Of a stretch of DNA of 64,000 nt, positions 11,371 through 22,060 are shown piece by piece. Made by a program: the position numbers and the translations under genes. Numbering within the stretch: the stretch's first letter is position 1; every line of letters starts with the position of its first letter. Origin of the DNA: Cricetomys ansorgei (taxonomy: Eukaryota; Chordata; Mammalia; Rodentia; Nesomyidae); NCBI GenBank assembly GCA_026225945.1, contig JAMJFZ010001258.1, forward strand, positions 2,866,501-2,930,500, given 5' to 3'. Under the pieces are notes generated by a model. It saw nothing but the letters and a program-made list of their open reading frames with translations, ran no database searches and was not told where the DNA came from.

Positions 11371-12393
11371 GCCAGCACCCAGGTAAACTATGGGAGCCTT
11401 GGACCCAAGCCTTGGGGGAGGCAGGCTCCTGGCTGCTGAGCAGGAGTACTGTGTCTCCAAACACCTACACTGCGTTCTCCTCCCACGCTTGGGGGCTACG
11501 TCTTGAGAACAGCCCAAGTTGGTAGGCTGTGGCATGAGCTTGTCTCAGGAGATAATTAGATCACCTCCCTCACCTGGAGGAGGAGAGTAGCAGATTAAAA
11601 AAGAAATACAGGAAGCCATCCGAGTGCCAGGACTGCTCCCCCAGGAGCCGGGCTTCCATTTCTGTCCCTCATCCAGACATGGGACCAACTGAAGCAGCTG
11701 CAATATACACATTTAAGCCAAGCGGCAAGAGCCAGCTTAGGTGGTTTTAAGGAGTCACTTTGTCCACAGACTGTACTCAGAGAGACGCAGGGTAGGGTAA
11801 CTGCCCTGTTACCCTATAACTGTGCATGCCAAGGCTCAGCTGGGGTGTTCAGGGCTGCCTCAGTTACCCCTGCAGCCTCCCTCCCTCCCACCACTAGCCT
11901 CTTCTGCCCTCGCTGACTAGTGACACCTGAGAGGTGAGGCAGGCAAGGCTTGGATTTCTGACCCCCCCAGGAGGCGCTGGCTTAGGGAAGCCTTTCAGTC
12001 CCTCCCTAGACCCCACCCATCCTCACCTGCATTAGCTCCCTCTCCCAGCTCCCCTCCACATCTTGGAAAGGGGCAGAATGACTTGCCTCTGAGAAGGCCC
12101 ACCACAGTCAATGCAGTCCCTCTGCCTCAGTACTGGAACATCCAACGTGTGCACATCAACAGCAGCCCGTGAGTCAGCTTGCTACTACTGTAGCCAGTCC
12201 CTGGGAGAAGCCATCTTAAAAAGAAGAGAGCTCTCTGGTCTCCACACATGTAGTGTGGTATGCATACACCCCGACACATACGCAGTAAATAAATGTACTG
12301 AATAAAACGGGGAGCAGACAGGAGCCTGCCCCGTCATTACACATATGTGAGATTCTCAGTTAAAGTCTCTCAGAAAGTTGAAGGGGAAAGTTT
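11371..12393. other. Unique non-coding sequence
   Basis: No repeat recognised. A CTCF-like match occurs at 11964-11977 (see findings). Confidence 0.45.
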
Positions 12394-12592
12394 GGGGTGG
12401 GGAGATGGCTCAGTTAACACTGTCCTCGAATCGTGAGGACCCAGAATCTGCATACACAGTGCTGGGGAGGGGGAGACACCACGATGCCATCTGGCGTCTA
12501 GCCGGATAGCCAGCCTAGCCAAATCGGTGAGCCCCAGATCCCAGCGAGAGACTCTAATAATAATAATAGTAATAGTAATAATAATAATATTT
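12394..12592 (+). mobile_element. ID/B1-fusion SINE (B4 superfamily) with (TAA)n tail
   Basis: The ID-like head (ggggagatggctcag, gaggacccagaatctg) is joined to a B1-like part (gtgctggggagggggagac, gccagcctagccaaatcggt, gagccccagatcccagcgag, agagactc). A TAA-rich tail at 12553-12592 has TAG interruptions. It abuts the antisense L1 that starts at about 12598. Confidence 0.85.
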
Positions 12593-12597
12593 TTAAA

Positions 12598-13085
12598 GGA
12601 CAAGGTAGGATGATACACAGTCAGAGGAAAAGGGTCCCAAGAGCAGGCAAAAGAGTCAGAGACACCCCCACTCCTCCCACTGTTAGGAATCCCACAAAAA
12701 CACCAAGCTAACAGCCATAAGATATACACAGGGGGCCTAGTGCAGACCCGTGCAGGCTCTGTGATTGCCACTTCCGTCTCTGTGAGCCCTGTGAGCCCCA
12801 CATAGTTGACTCTGTTGGTCCGTGGTCTCCTGGCCTTGACCCCTCTGGTTCCTAGAATCCCTCCCCCTCTTCCATAAGGTTCCCTGAGCTCTGCCTAATG
12901 TTTGGCTGTGGGTCTCTGCATCTGCTCCCATCAGCTGCCTAAGGGAGCCTCTCTGTGGACTACTGGGCTAGGCACCAATATTTGAGTATAGCAGAATACC
13001 GTTAGGAATGATTTCATTGATTTTTTTGTTTCTTTGGCTAGCCGTGCTTGATCCTTGTGCCTAGTCTTATGGTATCTTTTTGTGC
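12598..13085 (-). mobile_element. Rodent L1 3' UTR fragment, antisense
   Basis: This matches the reverse complement of the rodent L1 3' UTR along its length: ggaaaagggtcccaagagca, ggcaaaagagtcagagacac, cactgttaggaatcccac, ggttccctgagctctgccta, atgtttggctgtgggtctct, gcatctgctcccatcagctg and gtatagcagaataccgttag. The L1 3' terminus itself is missing, because the ID/B1 SINE tail joins directly at the low-coordinate end. Confidence 0.88.
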
Positions 13086-13319
13086 GTGTTCAGTTGACAA
13101 AGCTGGGGGCCTGCTTTTTTCTGAAGGGAATTCTAGGAGGAGAATGGAGGGAGGGGACACTCGGTATGAGAGAGAGAGGGAAAGAAAGACAAGGCAGATG
13201 GAGTCCGAGGAATGACCCCCAAATTTGACCTGATCTCTACTGTGTGCATTCACACAGGCACATACATCTGCATCTCTACGTCTGTACACACACATACATG
13301 TTAGAGAGAGTGTGAGGGA

Positions 13320-13640
13320 GACTGACTGGCTGACTGATTGGTTGGTTGATGTTTATTTGGGCTCATGGCTTTGAAGCCCGTGACTCATACTAACATTACT
13401 GCAGAAATCTTGGCAAAGCCATCCACCTCATCATGTGACATAAAGAGAGGAGGAGGAAAGGTTGTGCCCCACAACCCCCTTCAAGGGCACACCTCCAGAG
13501 ACCCCAGACTCGTCATGTGGCCACACCTGTCCTAGCTTCCTCGCCCCCTGTAGCCCCAGTCTCCGGATCAGTCCTCTGACATGCAGGAGCCACACCACAC
13601 CAATGGTGACAGCAAGTGAGTTTTACCTGCAGTTGTACGA
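13320..13640 (-). mobile_element. Rodent repeat 'A', antisense copy
   Basis: gatgtttatttgggctcatg is the hallmark near the antisense start. Then come gtgccccacaacccccttca, cctccagagacccc and gtcatgtggccacacctgtc. Same family as the copies at 26265, 45320 and 63855. Confidence 0.55.
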
Positions 13641-13841
13641 GGATTTGACCCTAGCTGAGCAACTCCAAAAAGCAGCTATCCAAAGTGGGAAGAAAATGTA
13701 AGCCAGGTAAGAGAAAGCATGATGTGCACAGGGCAGATCCTCAGCCTGCTTCTCCTTCCACTGAAGGAGGATCCCAGGCTGTGACATTCAGCATGACTAT
13801 GCTGTATCACAAGAGAGAGGAACACAGCCTGACGCGCTGAT

Positions 13842-14235
13842 CTGTGCTCTTGACATGGCTGACCTGTGCTCTTGACACGGCTGACCTGTGCTCCCTGACA
13901 GACACAGCGGACCTGTGCTCCCTGACAGACACAGCGGACCTGTGCTCCCTGACAGACACAGCTGACCTGTGCTCCCTGACAGACACAGCTGACCTGTGCT
14001 CCCTGACAGACACAGCTGACCTGTGCTCCCTGACAGACACAGCTGACCTGTGCTCCCTGACAGACACAGCTGACCTGTGCTCCCTGACAGACACAGTGGA
14101 CCTGTGCTCCCTGACACGGCTGGTCTGTGCTCCCTGACACGGCTGGTCTGTGCTCCCTGACACGGCTGGTCTGTGCTCCCTGACACGGCTGGTCTGTGCT
14201 CCCTGACACGGCTGACCTGTGCTCCCTGACACATC
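13842..14235 (+). repeat. Zoned minisatellite: 22-, 27- and 23-bp unit blocks
   Basis: Sixteen copies of the core ctgtgctc start at 13842, 13864, 13886, 13913, 13940, 13967, 13994, 14021, 14048, 14075, 14102, 14125, 14148, 14171, 14194 and 14217. Steps are 22 bp twice, 27 bp eight times and 23 bp five times, so unit types sit in homogeneous blocks. The 27-bp type adds agacacag. Up to 263 codons stay open on the minus strand (13676-14467) and all three minus frames are open in places. This is not a gene. Confidence 0.97.
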
Positions 14236-15025
14236 CCTGGGGTCTCAAGTGACGTCTCCCCAATCGAGAGGGGATTGTTTGCACAACCATCTTCATATCC
14301 ATGCTGTTTCTGGCCCCTCCCACCAGCCAGCGCGATGCTAATTGGTTGTTCTCATTCTGTGTGCACAGAGAACGGGGACCTGCAGCGTCTCCCAGCCCCA
14401 CCCTCCACACTGGAGCCTCCTTGATTTCCCAGCTTCCTTCAGTGACCTCTTCCGACTCAAACTGCAAGGCGTTTATAGCGTATCACCCACTTCCGCAGGG
14501 CGCATCTACATACTTGAGTACATTTCATGAGTTTTAAAGGCAAGTTTTACAGAATATTAAGTGTTCTTTGAAATAGTCTCTACTATAATTTAAGAGATTG
14601 CCAATTTCAGATACACGGCACAGGGCTGCCAGCAATGGCTTTATGTTACAATGGTTTGCTCACGAATCTGACAGATGGGACATAAGCAACACAGGGCTGG
14701 GGTGGTGGCATCCTCGCCGGGCACTGAGATGCCTTAAAGTTACAAAACCAAGGTGTAGAGTAACTCCCGAGTACAGTGCTCCCTCCCGCACAAGGAGTGC
14801 TCTTTCCCAGCCTCAGCTCACCAGCAAAGCCAGCACACAGCCACCAAGTCCCACTGACAAGGTGCTGTCTAGATCCTACAGATCTGTCCACAGCTCCCAC
14901 CATGGAACCCACTTCATTTTGGTCCCTGATTGGCCTCCATCTTTCCCAATTGGAGCCACAGATTATTTCTCCAGGGTGCCCACTTCCACTAATGGCTTGC
15001 ATAAATGCAGGTGCTCTGTGGCCTC
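14236..15025. other. Unique non-coding sequence
   Basis: No repeat recognised. Open frames up to 153 codons overlap on both strands with no recognisable domain. Confidence 0.45.
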
Positions 15026-15029
15026 TTGG

Positions 15030-15125
15030 AAGCAGACGCTGCTGTCTCGGTTTTGCTGATGAGGAAGCAGTCAAGTTAATGAACTTGGTGAAGTCTCGAG
15101 TGAAAAGGAGCCCCAGGCTTGGGGT
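15030..15125 (-). mobile_element. Possible MIR fragment, antisense
   Basis: ttttgctgatgaggaagcag, then taatgaacttggtgaagtct, then a purine-rich end resembles antisense MIR. The match is weak. Confidence 0.4.
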
Positions 15126-15274
15126 CGGGAAGCCTGGCTGATCTCAGGGTCTGTGCCATGGCCCTGGGTTATCCTCACTGCAGTGTCTCACTCAGCTTCC
15201 AGTATTCCCAGCCTCTCGAGGAAGATTTGGTCACCTCCTTCATCCTCTGCCCAGAGCAGACGCCATTGTCCCGC

Positions 15275-15450
15275 CAGCTTCCCAGCAGACATTAGCGCCT
15301 GCTCTCTTCCAGGCATCCTTCCAGATGCCGGGTACAGTTGAGACTCACAGAGACAGGTCTGTCTTCTCCTGGAACCTACACGGTAGTGGGAGGAGGGCTT
15401 GTGACAGCAGCTAAGTAAGGAAATGTGACCATGGCAAGCATCACTGGTCA
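15275..15450. mobile_element. Possible L2 fragment
   Basis: cttccaggcatccttccaga, tgccgggtacagttgag and tcctggaacctacacggtag echo the L2 3' region ('tgttctaggtgctggggatacag...catggagcttacattctagt'). Low identity; tentative. Confidence 0.35.
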
Positions 15451-16782
15451 AAAGACAACATCCAGGAAATGTGGATGGTAACGGCGTTTACAGCCCTGGT
15501 GCTGTTACCTGGTTGCTTCTAAGGATGAGGTGTGGTGACGTGGGTAACCAGCTTACGGTGAGGACACTAAAACTCCATGGAAACATATGGTGTCTGTCCC
15601 TGTGAAATATGTGGGGTGCTACAGGGGAGGACCTGGGGTGCGGCTGTCATCTGAGGGACCAGAAGTCTCTTTGAGAATGTTATCACACTTAAAGTCTTAA
15701 TGGGTTTGTTGTTGTTTCCTTTAAAGGCTCTTGAAGCCAGGGCACAGCAAGGCCACGGCAGGAGTGTGCATGGTACCTGAGGAAAACAGCCCAGCCGGCC
15801 CAACTAGTACAAAGTCTCCTGGGAGTTGGGGACAGAGACCCGAGGCAGGGTGTGGCAGGGTGTGGTACAGAGAATCAGGTTGTGGCCATGGTCCATGCAA
15901 AAGAGGAGGACACATCAGGGATGCTCTCAGGTGGTGAGGGCAGCGGAAGCATATAGAAGACAGGACAAGGGTGAGCTGGGCAGCTCCCGGGCTGGGCACA
16001 GGGAGAGCAGCAGGCACAGGGCGGTCCCACTGAAAGAGAAGAGGACATGAAGGAGGTCCCATGGGGTACAGAGGAAGAGACCCAGAGTTCTTTCGCTAAG
16101 CTTGGGGAGTCAAGAATCCCTTAGTCTCCAGCTCTTGCTCTTCTGTCTGCTGATGACTCTAACACTGGCCAGTGGGCTGGGACCATTCCTGTGCTGCTGA
16201 TCTCCCATCCAGGAAGCCTTTCAGTCACTCCACTTTACAACGGGCTCTCGATCTGATGTCCCCACTGCTCTCTTGCTCATGTCCTTCAAATGTTCCCGCC
16301 TTTCTGTGTAGCGTGATGTACTCATCTTAAGAGCAAGAGACGTCCCTGCCCAGCAAGGTTTGAAACATCACCTCCCACAGAGGGCTACTCTGTGTGTCTC
16401 CAACACACAGACTCTAGACCCAGAGTTGCTTGGTTTTTCTGAATCTCAGTTTACCAGGAGCAAACACCAGGTCAAATGTCCAGCAGGATTATGAATGCAG
16501 TCTTGCAAGACTAGCTGAGCCTAGTTTCCTTAGGTTCTTGCCCTCCTCTGTTTAGGAATTTTGAAGGCGGCTGGATCTACCATGGGGTAGGTATTCCCTG
16601 CCTGCATGGAAACAGAAAGAAGATGTGTTTCCTCTGTGTGTCCTGGCCTAGGAGTATTCAGACTTCTTGGGTGCAGTAGAAGGCTTCACTCCCACGAAGG
16701 AGTCCACTCTATCAGATGTGCATTGGGTGCATACAACAGAGCCCATGAAACCCAGAGGGGTATAGGTAGTTTTTATAAATGG
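15451..16782. other. Unique non-coding sequence
   Basis: No repeat or gene recognised. Confidence 0.45.
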
Positions 16783-17145
16783 GATTAAAGCATGGGCAGA
16801 TGACACGGACAGCAAAGTGCTTTCCTTACAAGCCCAGGGACCCGAGTTTGAGCCTCAGCACTCACATTTTAAAAGCTGGGTGTGGCGGCGTGTGCTCGAT
16901 TCAGCACGTGGTAGGAGCAAGGCGGATCCCTGGCGCTTACGAGCCAGTCGGCTTGGCCTCCCTCGATGAGCTCCTGGTCTGTGAGAGACTGTCTGAAATA
17001 GAATAAATATTATCAGCTTCCAGAGGAACAACGCAGAAAGTCGCCCTCCATCAGCCTCCATGAGCATGCACATGCACACATGCATGTGCACACGCATGCA
17101 CATGCACACATGCATGTGCACACGCATGCACATGGACGCAGACAC
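16783..17145 (+). mobile_element. ID/B1-fusion SINE with alternating purine-pyrimidine tail
   Basis: The ID-like head (cagcaaagtgctttccttac, cagggacccgagtttgagcc) is followed by a B1-like half (gctgggtgtggcggcgtgtg, ggcggatccctggcgctt, gagagactgtctgaaat). The tail region at 17060-17140 is two imperfect copies of a roughly 30-bp CATGCACA-rich unit, nearly all alternating purine-pyrimidine. Confidence 0.8.
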
Positions 17146-17379
17146 ACAGAATAAACGAGATTAAGATTTTTCTAGGTTTGGATGTGTAATAAACCCTCAT
17201 CTGCTTCTTTCTCTGTCTTTACGAGATTACCAGTCGCGGCCACCGCACCCCAAGTCCTTTGGTGACGGCGTCTCCCTCGCAGAGTCTGTGCCCATTTACC
17301 CAGCAAATGAATGTCTTTGCCCCAGCATTCCACAGAAGAGAGCCATTTCCTCCTCCCGGCATCCTGTCACTTGATTGTC
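17146..17379. other. Unique flank of the conserved-element candidate
   Basis: No repeat. CpG content rises from about 17230 (cagtcgcggccaccgcac). Confidence 0.45.
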
Positions 17380-17830
17380 AATGTGTAGGAGTTCATTAAT
17401 GCCCCCTTAATCTGTTATGAAGACGTAAAAGGCTTTCAGATCCAGTCAAACTCAAAACACATTTATTTGCCTTTTACGATGATTGAGATGATGTGCACTG
17501 TAAATAACCTTATGTTCAACACTTGGCGGTATTAATTTCGCTCGACTTCATGACTTGAGGTCAAACGCGTTCGTCAAAGCCGTCATCATTAGCCCGGCTT
17601 CCTTTCCTATTAAGCGATTATGATCACTTACTATTAATGAGTCGTGAAGTTTTAATAAATTTTTGCCGGTGTGAAATTGCAAAGCAGTAATTACGACACG
17701 CACGGTATGGATGGCTTGCTCCACAATGTAAACGTGGCTGATGTTGGGGAAAAGTACAAAGGAATGGCAAATAATTAATCAGCCACTGTCACAGAACCCA
17801 AACAAACGCCGGCCATGACAGTGGAGAGCC
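17380..17830. promoter_or_regulatory. Candidate developmental enhancer: AT-rich, CpG-retaining, TAAT-rich
   Basis: Between 17521 and 17720 I count 14 CpGs in 200 bp of AT-rich DNA, including ttcgctcgac, an MluI site at 17565-17570 and acgacacgcacgg. Methylated rodent DNA this AT-rich would normally have lost most of these. Homeodomain-type cores recur: attaat at 17395 and 17531, cctattaagcgattatg near 17608, ctattaatgagtcg near 17631, cagtaattac near 17686 and aataattaatc near 17770. A nuclear-receptor half-site (gaggtca) lies near 17557. No repeat family and no long frame explains it. Enhancer function is inference. Confidence 0.55.
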
Positions 17831-18419
17831 AAAAGTGAAAAGCTTTTGTTGGCCATACTGAGCTGTTTAGTCATGTGACCTGGGTTCTCTAAAAGCTCTT
17901 CTGAGGTGGGGGAAGTTTGGTGCTGAAATCAATATTTCTGACATGACTGTATGACAGCATGGGACTGGGTGAGGCTTTTGAAATGAAACTGAACACAGAT
18001 GAAAATGGATTGATACAAACCGCACCAAATAATTATCAACTCAAGGCTGGGCTGGACCAGGGGGCTCCCAGGGCAGCACCAGAGAGGGCACACGAGAATT
18101 CTTAAGAGAATTGTATTAAGATGCACCTGATCTACACATGTTAGCTCCATAGTCCTGACAGGGGCCTAAGCGTCTGCATTCACCCAGGATTATTCTGACA
18201 CAGGTGAGCTTAAAGCTCACGCGGGAAATACTTGTTTAGAAAGCTCAAGTCACAATTTTACCTAATTAAATAGGAGCCAAGACTCTCACTGAGCAAACAA
18301 ATATGTGTCAGGTCCCGTATTCAAAGCAAGACTAAAACTTTTAGAGTAATTTAATAATCCAGTAAGAAAGGTGTGATGCCTATAACAAGAGGACAATAAC
18401 CTAAGATTCCTTTCCTTAC
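17831..18419. other. Unique non-coding sequence
   Basis: Nothing recognised; low CpG. Confidence 0.45.
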
Positions 18420-18429
18420 AAGACACCAG

Positions 18430-18560
18430 GCACCAGCTGAGGATTTCATACGCACAGTCGGAGCTGATCTCACCACAACCATTTTACAGATGTGGAAACT
18501 GAGTCACAGAGAGATTAAGCAATTTACAGAGTCAACCGATGACAATGCCAAGAAGCATGT
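18430..18560 (-). mobile_element. MIR SINE, antisense
   Basis: accattttacagatgtggaa, actgagtcacagagagatta and agcaatttacagag are a clear antisense MIR middle ('attttacagatgaggaaactgaggcacagagaggttaagtaacttg'). Confidence 0.85.
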
Positions 18561-18784
18561 TTGTTCTCTTAGTCGGGCGGTAGCCGTGAGTGACCGTGTT
18601 TGGGAAGGGAGGAGCGCTAACTTCGAAAACTCTCCCAGGGGTGGCTGTGTGGAGCAGGACCTGGCATTTATTTTAGAATTACCTATAGACAGATTGCACA
18701 TTCTTTTAGAAAGCAGTTGCAACCCACCAATTTCTGAATAAGGCCAAGGGAGATCCTTGTAACTACTCCACACCGACTACCTAT

Positions 18785-18960
18785 GTCCAGGCACCAGGCA
18801 GGTGCAGGCACTGGCAAAGCCTTCTGAACATTGTCTCATTGACACCCAAGAATGGCCGACGAGGAGGACTCTCTCCATTTTACATATGAATCTAACTCAG
18901 TGTACACACTGCCATCGCTCGCTGCATGTCACGTAAAACTCCAAACCCCTGTGTTCTTCT
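18785..18960 (-). mobile_element. Possible MIR SINE, antisense
   Basis: gtccaggcaccaggcaggtg, acattgtctcattgacaccc, aggaggactctctccatttt and acatatgaatctaactcag follow antisense MIR order but are well diverged. Confidence 0.5.
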
Positions 18961-19009
18961 CTCTCCTGTGATGTCTCAGGAAGACCACGATCTATCTTTA
19001 AAATGAATG

Positions 19010-19620
19010 AGAAGTAAAACTGCTTTAGCTACACAGAGTGACCTGGACAGATGGGACCTGACAGCTATCCCAATTTATAACGCGCTGGGCCACTCAAACA
19101 CAGTTAACAACCCACCCCAGCTTGAGGTCACCGTCTGCTCAAGGAGACACAGGTTGCCCAAACAAGATCAGATCAAAAGGGTCCATGATATGGAAGTCCC
19201 ATCCAAGATGACCAAGGTATATGGAAGGAGATAGGAAATCTGACAGAAAAATGGCAAAAATGTCCTGTGACCTTCCCAAGATTTGCCCAGGAAAGATTTT
19301 ATTAGCCCACTTCCTTACCTACTAGCCATTCCATACACCAATGTACATTCGAAGGTCTTCCTGAACTCCTTGCCAAGGTACTAACACAACCAGGACCAGA
19401 TATCTCTGCCCTCCAATGCCATCTGAGTAGCTATTTCTGGATTTGCCAAGATCAGTATAAAAGCCAAGCTGAAGCTGGCAAATGCCTCTGTCTGTGCTCT
19501 TCACAAATAGGGTTGTCTCCCTTATTCTTGGCAAGGCTAGTGTCATCTGGCCTTTACCTCATTACATTTGTCTAGAATTTTCCCCATCTGGGGGGGGACG
19601 TCTGAGAAATGACTTGAACA
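19010..19620 (+). mobile_element. Possible degraded LTR
   Basis: A TATA-like gtataaaagcc at about 19455 is followed by gcctctgtctgtgctct, then tctcccttattcttggcaag, and ends near a G-run ggggggggacgtctgag at about 19591 that loosely resembles a proline-tRNA primer-binding site. Layout suggests an old endogenous-retrovirus LTR. I cannot define both ends or a target duplication, and no gag/pol frame follows. Confidence 0.3.
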
Positions 19621-19739
19621 CTAGGTTGTGCCAACACAGAATCGAGAATAATGGGGTAGAAATTGGCAACCACCCCAGGCAAGGAAACTGTCAACGACCC
19701 CAGGCAAACATGTCTCCAGAGAGAAGCTGACAGGGCCTG

Positions 19740-20824
19740 TGGCCCAGACTTCAGCTTGGTGAGGCGACTCTTTCTGGGTTAGGTCACAGAGTAATGAGGT
19801 TCGGGTCTAAGGCTTCACCACCTATGGACCAGTGGCCATTGACTTCATTTTACTCAGTGTAAACAAACATGAACAACTGGGCTTTGTCAAGCGCTGTGTG
19901 GTAAATGTTCTGTTAGTACAGCTTCTGACTAGTACACCGGGTAGCTGCTGGTGGGTCTGATTCTCAACAAAAGACTCTGCTTGGCTTTCAACTCCCAGGA
20001 ATGGGGAAACATCAGCAGTGTTCTTTCTCCTGGTGGACCCATGGATGGTTTCTCTCTGCCTTTCTATGCATTTGAAGTGTTCACTGCTGAACAATTAGTT
20101 CATACAACAAAAGAGCAATAACTGTCTTATTACGATGCGACTATCCCCGAGCCAGATACAAAAGGGACAGACAAGGAAAGTAAATCTCTGTCCGTGAGAC
20201 AGTCAGAGGCCGGCTATAACCCGACTCAGTGAGCATACCTGCTGGTTCTGACCTTGTTTCGGAATGCCCTTCCTAATGCAGAGAAAATGGAGAGCTGGAT
20301 GAAGGCTTGATTCTAGGACTGATGAAGCGATGAATCTGTATTGTTTTATTGTAATAAAAGTGAGGAGATACTCAAAAGAATTGTGGGAGCATGTCAAATG
20401 AAAGGGCATTGGGAAAAGTTTGAGTGGCAAAATGAATGCATACACAGTGATGTCATAGGAAACTGCAGACTAATATTGAGAGAAATAAATGAATAGGCTG
20501 AAGGGTTGCTGGGAAATAGGTTACTTACATCGTCTCAAAGACTGTCACCTTGGGTTAATACTTAATTGTCAGGCAGGGGTGAGGAGAGTAATTTCGTAGT
20601 AGGGAAGCTTGACAGATTTCTTGACCTGTTGATTAATATCAACATCATCAGACATGAGGCATGCAGCATTTTGTAACACCTGCTTCGGAGGTTCAGAAAG
20701 GACTCTAACTCCCTTCTGTGACATTCTTTGTAGACATACTAACCTAAATCAAATCAAAACATCAGACAAACCTCAATTAGTACACATTCTACAAGTTATC
20801 TGCTTTCTTGCCCCAGTTAGCTTC
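19740..20824. other. Unique non-coding sequence
   Basis: No repeat or gene recognised. Confidence 0.4.
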
Positions 20825-20827
20825 AAC

Positions 20828-21150
20828 TGTCAACTTGACACTTAAACAGGAAGCCTCACTGAGGGACTATCCAGCTCGGACAGGTCTGTGGGTGTATGTG
20901 TAGGAGATTGTCATGATTGTTAAATGATGCAGGAAGGCTCAGTCCACTAAGGGCGACACCATTCCCTGGACAGGGAATCCTGTAAAGGAGCTGTGGTTTC
21001 TGTATCAAGTTCCTGCTTGAGTTCCTGACCTGACTTGCTCCAGTGATGGATTGTGAGCTGGAGGTATAATCCAAGTAAACTCTTTCTTCTTTCCATTGCT
21101 CTTGGTCAGAATGTTTCATCACAGCAGCAGAAAGGAAGCACTTATAATCT
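20828..21150 (+). mobile_element. Rodent repeat 'A', sense copy
   Basis: ctgtcaacttgacacttaaa opens the element. aggctcagtccactaagggc, agttcctgcttgagttcctg, tccagtgatggattgtgagc and tccaagtaaactctttcttc follow, and it ends cagaatgtttcatcacagcagcag in the usual order. I infer L1 3'-end origin; the block order is seen directly. Confidence 0.8.
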
Positions 21151-21699
21151 TCAGAAGAAATAACAATCAGGGATTTGAAGAAAGACTTAGGGAAGACAAT
21201 GAGCTGGCAGAAATGAAAGTCTGACCCTAAACTGGGACCACTCACAGAATTCTATGATGTGCGGGGATTAAAAGGGTACAAAAGTGGAGATGTTAGCTTC
21301 AGGTCTCGCTGCTGTGTCTTAGAAATGAGAATGTCTTTATGTGCAGTAAATAACAGAAAGAGTGTCTGATGTGAGAATTCTCATGTTTCCAGGGCAAAGA
21401 GTGTGCAATTTGCTAAAAGTTTGGTGGGTTTTAGATTGCTTTATAAGTGTTTAAAAGTCACTGATGTGTCGGAGCGGATGGGCTGTGTGGTGAATCTGTG
21501 GACACAGATGCAGAAGCCATTCTGTTTCTACTCAGCGGTGACCCAAGTCCTAGCGAGCAGTCAGATTTTCTGAAGCAGACAGGGTTCTACACCTGGAAGC
21601 TTTCTGTCATACAGCATATGTGTAATGACTTCACCTTACGACATTGTCACAGGCTGAAAATGAGCCTTCTACCTCAATTAAAAACATCCACCGAGGGGC
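21151..21699. other. Unique non-coding sequence
   Basis: No repeat recognised. Confidence 0.4.
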
Positions 21700-22060
21700 C
21701 CACAATGCCAGTAGTCCCGCCGGCATGAGCTAGTTGCCAAAATTAATGCCAGGAGGACTGAATGAGGTGAGGTGCTGATGTGGTTTATTAGCTATGAAGA
21801 AGCTATTAATGAGTTTTGATTCTAGCAATAATTAAATATGAGGGCCAATTTTCAGGAGATGAATTAGGTGAGGTCATCTGGATTGATCGATCCAGGTAAG
21901 CCCTGAGCGTGGCCAACGGTGCAGAATAAACACCTCTGCTGTTGTCACGCTCATTACGCTCATCCGTATTGTAACAGCAGACTGTCTTCCTAGCATATCT
22001 GTCTTTCCATCGTTGCAGGAGGGCACACGCCGGCGTCTTGGCAAGGTGGCATGCAACAAC
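21700..22060. promoter_or_regulatory. Candidate regulatory element, TAAT-rich
   Basis: Homeodomain-type cores cluster: aaattaatgcc near 21739, tttattagc near 21783, ctattaatgag near 21803, aataattaaat near 21828 and gaattaggtga near 21859. A cattgatcg-like gattgatcgatcc near 21882 and CpGs in gtcacgctcattacgctcat at about 21945 add to it. No repeat match. Enhancer status is inference. Confidence 0.4.

Noticed and set aside
13676..14467. 263-codon minus-strand frame with repeated CQGAQVS-type motifs
   Set aside because: Entirely driven by the 27-bp and 23-bp minisatellite units; all three minus frames are open in places.
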